From assembly GCF_035818635.1 (NCBI RefSeq), contig NZ_JAYLLH010000013.1, forward strand, positions 1-64,000: DNA of 64,000 bases, read 5' to 3'. Below, one piece after another: positions 59,737-64,000 of the stretch. A program made the position numbers and the translations under genes. How positions within the stretch are numbered: the first letter of the stretch is position 1; the number at the start of each line of letters is the position of its first letter. Origin of the DNA: Mesobacterium_A hydrothermale. Its GTDB lineage: Bacteria > Pseudomonadota > Alphaproteobacteria > Rhodobacterales > Rhodobacteraceae. The notes under the pieces were generated by a model. That model saw only the letters and a list, made by a program, of their open reading frames with translations. It was not told where the DNA came from and did no database searches.

Positions 59737-62084
59737 CCATGAGCGTTGCAAAACCCCTTCCCCATGACGCGGCCGCCCTGCATGTGACCGGCAAGGCGCG
59801 GTATGTCGATGACATCCCGACGCCACCCGGCACGCTGCACCTGGCCTTTGGCCTGTCCAGCGTGGCGAATGGCCGGATCACCGCGATCAACCTTGACGCC
59901 GTGCGTGCCGCCCCCGGTGTTGTCCTGGTGCTGGAGGCGAAAGACCTGCCCGGCGATTGCGATTGTTCGCCGTCCAACCACGACGAACCGCTGTTGGCGG
60001 GGCATACGGTCAACTATGTCGGCCAGCAGGTTTTCCTTGTTGCCGCCACCAGCCACCTTGCCGCGCGCCGGGCTGCGCGGCTGGCAAGGATCACCTATCA
60101 GGAACGCGACGCGATCCTGTCCATCGACGACGCGATGGCGGCGGATGACCGGTTCGAAGACGGCCCGCGCATCTGGTCGCGGGGCGATGCCGGGGCGGCC
60201 ATCGACAGCGCGAAGAACGTGATCGAGGGCAGCCTGACCATGGGTGGCCAGGAACATTTCTATCTTGAAAGCCAGGCCGCGATGGCGTTGCCGCAGGACG
60301 ATGGCGAAGTGGTCGTGCACAGTTCGACCCAGCACCCGACAGAGATCCAGCACAAGGTGGCCCATGCGCTGGGCCTGCCGATGCACAGCGTGCGGGTTGA
60401 AACCCGGCGGATGGGCGGCGGCTTTGGCGGCAAGGAAAGCCAGGGCAACGCGCTGGCGATTTCCTGTGCGCTGGTGGCGCGGATGACGGGCCGGCCGGTC
60501 AAGATGCGCTATGACCGCGACGACGACATGACGATCACCGGTAAGCGGCACGATTTCCGCATCGATTACCGGGTGGGGTTTGACGATGGCGGTGTGATCG
60601 CCGGGGTCGAGTTCCTGCACCTGACCCGGGCGGGCTGGTCGATGGACCTGACATTGCCGGTGGCGGATCGTGCGATGCTGCACGCCGACAACGCCTATTT
60701 CATTCCCGCGATGCGGATCGAAAGCCACCGTTTGCGGACCAATATGCAAAGCGCGACGGCCTATCGTGGCTTTGGCGGGCCGCAGGGGATGCTGGGGATC
60801 GAACGGGTGCTGGATCACGTCGCCTATGCCGTGGGCCGGGACCCGCTGGAGGTGCGCAAGGCGAATTACTATGCCGAGGCACCGGTGGCGGAAGCTGGGG
60901 GGCCGTCTGCCCCCCCGTCCCCCCCCGAGGATATTTCCGGCCAGAAGAAGGTGCAGACAACGCATTATGGCCAGCCGGTCGAGGATTTCGAACTGGGCGC
61001 CATGACCGCGGCGCTGGAGGCGTCTTGCGACTATGCCACCCGGCGCGCGGCGGTGCGCAAGTGGAACGCGGAAAACAGCGTGCTGAAGAAGGGCATCGCC
61101 CTGACGCCGGTGAAATTCGGCATCTCCTTCACGCTGACCCACCTGAACCAGGCGGGTGCCCTGGTGCATGTCTACCAGGACGGCTCGATCCGTATGAACC
61201 ACGGCGGGACAGAGATGGGGCAGGGCCTGTTCCAGAAAGTCGCGCAAGTTGCGGCCAGCCGTTTTGGCGTGCCGATGGCGGTGGTCAAGATCACCGCGAC
61301 CGATACCGGCAAGGTGCCCAACACCTCGGCCACGGCGGCGTCGTCCGGTTCCGACCTGAATGGCATGGCGGTCAAGATTGCCTGTGACACGATCCGGGAC
61401 CGGATGGCCGGGTACCTGGCGCAACAGTACCAGTGCAGCCCGGCAGATGTACGGTTCAAGGACGGAAGCGTACAACTTGGCAGCCAGAGCATCAGTTTCG
61501 CCGAGGCCGCCGCGCTCTGCTATGGCGGGCGGGTCAGCCTGTCGGCCACCGGCTTTTACAAGACGCCCAAGGTCGAATGGGACCGGATCAAGGGGCAGGG
61601 GCGGCCGTTCTATTATTTTGCCTACGGTGTCAGCTGTTCCGAGGTGGTCGTGGACACCCTGACCGGCGAATACCGCATCCTGCGCGCCGACGTGTTGCAC
61701 GACTGCGGGTCGTCGCTGAACCCCGCGCTGGATGTGGGCCAGGTCGAAGGTGCCTATGTGCAGGGGGCGGGCTGGCTGACGACCGAAGAACTGCTCTGGG
61801 ACGACAAGGGCCGGCTGCGCACCCATGCGCCCTCGACCTACAAGATCCCGGCCTGTTCCGACCGGCCCGACGTGTTCACCGTCGCGCTGTGGGACGGACG
61901 GAACCGCGAGAACACGATCTATCGCTCGAAAGCGGTGGGGGAACCGCCGTTCATGCACGGCATTTCGGTGCTGATGGCGCTGTCGGATGCGGTTGGATCG
62001 TGCGGCACGGCCTATCCCGATCTGGATGCCCCGGCAACGCCCGAGCGCGTTCTTGCCGCGATTGAACGGGTGCGCCATGTTTGA
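59733..62084 (+). CDS. xdhB: Xanthine dehydrogenase large (molybdenum) subunit
   Basis: 783 residues with the Mo-molybdopterin cofactor domains. RRMGGGFGGKESQGN, AYRGFGGPQGM and MNHGGTEMGQGL are substrate and cofactor motifs, and E737 (AVGEPPFMHG) is the catalytic glutamate. Residues 389-407 (GGPSAPPSPPEDISGQKKV) come from an in-frame insertion of the local repeat (see 60897) and are low in complexity. The protein otherwise looks functional. It overlaps xdhC by 8 bases. Confidence 0.92.
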   Translation: MTMSVAKPLPHDAAALHVTGKARYVDDIPTPPGTLHLAFGLSSVANGRITAINLDAVRAAPGVVLVLEAKDLPGDCDCSPSNHDEPLLAGHTVNYVGQQVFLVAATSHLAARRAARLARITYQERDAILSIDDAMAADDRFEDGPRIWSRGDAGAAIDSAKNVIEGSLTMGGQEHFYLESQAAMALPQDDGEVVVHSSTQHPTEIQHKVAHALGLPMHSVRVETRRMGGGFGGKESQGNALAISCALVARMTGRPVKMRYDRDDDMTITGKRHDFRIDYRVGFDDGGVIAGVEFLHLTRAGWSMDLTLPVADRAMLHADNAYFIPAMRIESHRLRTNMQSATAYRGFGGPQGMLGIERVLDHVAYAVGRDPLEVRKANYYAEAPVAEAGGPSAPPSPPEDISGQKKVQTTHYGQPVEDFELGAMTAALEASCDYATRRAAVRKWNAENSVLKKGIALTPVKFGISFTLTHLNQAGALVHVYQDGSIRMNHGGTEMGQGLFQKVAQVAASRFGVPMAVVKITATDTGKVPNTSATAASSGSDLNGMAVKIACDTIRDRMAGYLAQQYQCSPADVRFKDGSVQLGSQSISFAEAAALCYGGRVSLSATGFYKTPKVEWDRIKGQGRPFYYFAYGVSCSEVVVDTLTGEYRILRADVLHDCGSSLNPALDVGQVEGAYVQGAGWLTTEELLWDDKGRLRTHAPSTYKIPACSDRPDVFTVALWDGRNRENTIYRSKAVGEPPFMHGISVLMALSDAVGSCGTAYPDLDAPATPERVLAAIERVRHV
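60897..60951 (+). repeat. Dispersed repeat copy F, inserted in frame in xdhB
   Basis: GGGGGG and CCCCCC arms form a hairpin, followed by CCCCCGAGGATATTTCCGG and CCAGAAGAAGG. This has the hairpin plus core plus tail structure of the intergenic copies, closest to copy E. The insertion adds about 18 codons, keeps the frame and encodes residues 389-406 of XdhB. Confidence 0.78.
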
Positions 62085-63015
62085 CCGGATCGCGTTGAAG
62101 GCCGCCGTGACGGAGCACGGCCGCGTGGCCCGCGTAGTGATCGCGCAGGTCGCGGGGTCGTCCCCGCGCGAGGTGGGCGCGGCGATGCTGGTCTGGGAGC
62201 ACGGCCAGTCCGGCACCATCGGTGGCGGCGCGCTGGAATACAAGGCCGCGCAACAGGCGTTCGTCCGCGAAGGGCTGACGCATCATGCGCTGGGTCCGAA
62301 ACTGGGCCAATGCTGCGGCGGGGTTGTGACGCTTCTGACGGAAATCTATGACGCCCGGGCTGTCGCGGCGCTGGATGGCCGGGACGTGATCGCGCGCGGC
62401 ACGGGCGCGATGCCGCTGGCTGTGAAGCGCCTGTTGGACCGGGCGCGGGGGCGCGGCGAACGGCCAGAGCCGCAACTGGTCAAGGGCTGGTTCATAGAAC
62501 CGGTGGCCGAGGTCCAGACAGATCTGTGGATCTGGGGCGCGGGCCACGTGGGCCGGGCGCTGGTGGATGTCCTGGCGCCGCTGCCGGGCATGGCGATCAC
62601 CTGGGTCGACACCGGGCCGGAACGGTTTCCTGATGCGATGCCTGACGGCGTGACGGCGTTGCCCGTGGCAGAGCCCGCGTTGCTGGCCGCCCGCGCGCCG
62701 ACTGACGCGCATCACCTGATCCTGACCTACAGCCACGAACTGGACCTGGCGCTGTGCCATGCGCTGCTGGGCCGGGGATTCGGCTTTGCCGGGCTGATCG
62801 GGTCGGACACGAAATGGGCGCGCTTTCGGTCCCGGCTGAAGGCGTTGGGCCATTCGGATGCACAAATCGGGCGCATCTGCTGCCCGATTGGGCAGAAAAC
62901 CCTGGGCAAGCACCCCCAGGCCATTGCCGTGGGGGTCGCGGCGCAGTTACTGGAAACGCGTATCGCAGGGGGCATGACAAAGTGGCAGACGCACTCCTTA
63001 CCATCGAGGGCCTGA
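62077..63015 (+). CDS. xdhC: XdhC, molybdenum-cofactor insertion/maturation protein
   Basis: 312 residues, the XdhC chaperone that binds sulfurated Moco and supplies it to XdhB. VIAQVAGSSPREVGAAMLV and the Cys-pair region QCCGGVVTLL are in the N-terminal domain. A Rossmann-type C-terminal domain has IWGAGHVGRALVDVL, and the end (IGSDTKWARFRSRL, CPIGQKTLGKHPQAIAV) is conserved. ATG 62077 overlaps the xdhB end; the next gene starts inside its 3' end. Confidence 0.9.
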   Translation: MFDRIALKAAVTEHGRVARVVIAQVAGSSPREVGAAMLVWEHGQSGTIGGGALEYKAAQQAFVREGLTHHALGPKLGQCCGGVVTLLTEIYDARAVAALDGRDVIARGTGAMPLAVKRLLDRARGRGERPEPQLVKGWFIEPVAEVQTDLWIWGAGHVGRALVDVLAPLPGMAITWVDTGPERFPDAMPDGVTALPVAEPALLAARAPTDAHHLILTYSHELDLALCHALLGRGFGFAGLIGSDTKWARFRSRLKALGHSDAQIGRICCPIGQKTLGKHPQAIAVGVAAQLLETRIAGGMTKWQTHSLPSRA

Positions 63016-64000
63016 CCAAGGCCTATCCGGGCGTCGTGGCCAACAGCGATGTCTCTTTCACCATCGGACAGGGCGAGATTCACGCGCTGCTGGGGGAAAA
63101 CGGGGCCGGGAAATCCACGCTGGTCAAGATGATCTATGGGCTGGTGAAACCCGACAAGGGCACCATGACCCTGAACGGCACCCCCTATGCGCCCGCCGAG
63201 CCACGCGTCGCGCGGTCGTTGGGCGTGGCCATGGTGTTTCAGCACTTTTCGTTGTTCGAGGCGCTGACGGTGGCCGAAAACATCGCGCTGGGCATGGAAA
63301 ACCCGCCCAAGCCGCGCGACCTGGCCCGCCAGATCCGCGAGGTGTCGGAAACCTACGGCCTGCCGCTGGATCCCGACCGCGTCGTCGGCACCCTGTCGGC
63401 AGGCGAACGTCAGCGGGTCGAGATCATCCGCTGCCTGTTGCAGAACCCGCGCCTGCTGATCATGGACGAACCGACCAGCGTCCTGACTCCGCAAGAGGTC
63501 GATATCCTGTTCGAGACCCTGAAAAAGCTGCGTTCCGAGGGGACCTCGATCCTGTATATCAGTCACAAGCTGGAAGAGATCCGGGCGCTGTGCGACACCG
63601 CGACCATCCTGCGGCTGGGCAAGAAGGTGGCCACCTGCACGCCTGCGGACACCACCGCCCGCGAACTGGCCGAGATGATGGTGGGCGCAAGCTTTGCCAT
63701 GCCGGAAGCCAAGGACCAGCCGCTCGGCGACGTGCTGTTGCAGGTATCGGGCCTGTCGATGCCGTCGCCGGGGGCGTTCGGGACACCGCTGCGGGACATC
63801 ACCTTCGAGGTGCGCGCGGGCGAGGTTCTGGGCCTGGGGGGGGTTGCCGGCAACGGGCAGGATGAATTGCTGATGGCGCTGTCGGGCGAACGCACGACCA
63901 AGGCGCAGTGCATCTGGCTGAAGGACAAGCCGGTGGGCAACCTTGGCCCTGCCGCGCGGCGCGCGATGGGCATCCTGTCGGGGCCGGAGGAACGGCTGGG
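62982..64000 (+). CDS. ABC transporter ATP-binding protein, BMP/nucleoside-type (partial, runs off window)
   Basis: The first 339 codons of a two-domain ATPase. Start GTG 62982 overlaps xdhC by 34 bases; GGGGG lies 9 bases upstream. Domain 1 has Walker A LLGENGAGKSTLVKM, signature LSAGERQRVEII and Walker B LLIMDEPTSVLTP. Domain 2 begins near residue 255 with VRAGEVLGLGGVAGNGQDE. Duplicated ATPases of this form energise sugar or purine-nucleoside importers with a BMP-family binding protein. Location beside xdhABC favours a purine or nucleoside substrate. The C-terminus is outside the window. Confidence 0.85.
   Translation, partial: MADALLTIEGLTKAYPGVVANSDVSFTIGQGEIHALLGENGAGKSTLVKMIYGLVKPDKGTMTLNGTPYAPAEPRVARSLGVAMVFQHFSLFEALTVAENIALGMENPPKPRDLARQIREVSETYGLPLDPDRVVGTLSAGERQRVEIIRCLLQNPRLLIMDEPTSVLTPQEVDILFETLKKLRSEGTSILYISHKLEEIRALCDTATILRLGKKVATCTPADTTARELAEMMVGASFAMPEAKDQPLGDVLLQVSGLSMPSPGAFGTPLRDITFEVRAGEVLGLGGVAGNGQDELLMALSGERTTKAQCIWLKDKPVGNLGPAARRAMGILSGPEERL

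Noticed and set aside
57511..59826. Extension of the dnaE frame upstream to about 1939 codons
   Set aside because: DnaE begins at MADPRFIHLRVHT (57510) with normal length. The extra part is antisense to the ArsR-type gene and xdhA.
59697..62243. A minus-strand open frame of about 850 codons across xdhB
   Set aside because: Antisense to the molybdenum subunit; no domain or signal peptide is visible.

Overview
The window is GC-rich, densely packed chromosomal DNA that reads as a member of the Rhodobacteraceae (Roseobacter group, Alphaproteobacteria). Support comes from alphaproteobacterial families of unknown function (DUF2794, DUF1489), the split hisS-hisZ-hisG arrangement, a B12-dependent class II ribonucleotide reductase, two-domain ALDH16 next to deoC, several TRAP transporters (one TAXI type), and short intergenic repeats with the core CCCCCGAGGTATTT. 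This assignment rests on recognised families and was not confirmed by a search. I saw no tRNA, rRNA, CRISPR array or complete insertion sequence.

Layout. 1-2.4 kb: 3' part of the phenylacetate gene paaZ, broken near its 5' end, and the repressor gene paaX. 2.5-6.4 kb: a DUF2794 gene, then a four-gene Mn/Zn ABC importer on the minus strand with a palindromic candidate operator. 6.5-10.3 kb: deoC, ALDH16 and a cupin; DeoC releases acetaldehyde, which the dehydrogenase may oxidise. 10.4-13.2 kb: a YbaY-like lipoprotein and a secreted phytase-like protein preceded by a PHO-box-like site. 13.4-21 kb: a polyamine locus (aminotransferase, GntR regulator, potFGHI-type importer, FAD amine oxidase) with a shared TGATCAAA motif in both control regions. 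21-23.2 kb: an orphan ferric-iron binding protein and a DMT exporter. 23.2-26.4 kb: arsenate detoxification operon arsRC (fusion), gapdh, arsJ, with a perfect 15-bp inverted-repeat operator. 26.5-31.6 kb: a two-component system with PepSY proteins, cytochrome b561, two DUF2946-like small proteins and a Crp/Fnr regulator.

31.8-38.5 kb: an arginine:glycine amidinotransferase homologue, a LysR regulator and a TRAP operon with a tautomerase and an alpha/beta hydrolase; its binding-protein and large-permease genes are both disrupted. 38.9-43.5 kb: an intact TAXI TRAP transporter and a thiamine-diphosphate enzyme. 43.7-49 kb: a small DUF465 gene coupled to a 55-aa reading frame, an OxyR-like LysR regulator lacking the peroxidatic cysteine, nrdJ, DUF1489 and a YghU-type glutathione transferase. 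49-57.5 kb: hisS-hisZ-hisG, slyX, a lipoprotein and dnaE. 57.6-64 kb: an ArsR-type regulator with an internally deleted SRPBCC partner, xdhABC and the start of a BMP-family (nucleoside-type) ABC ATPase that runs off the window.

No single undescribed system stands out as certain. The best leads are a dispersed repeat family with one copy inserted in frame in xdhB, the ArsR-ArsC fusion whose repressor half lacks the classic arsenic site, the PepSY/cytochrome/DUF2946 block, and the decaying TRAP operon.
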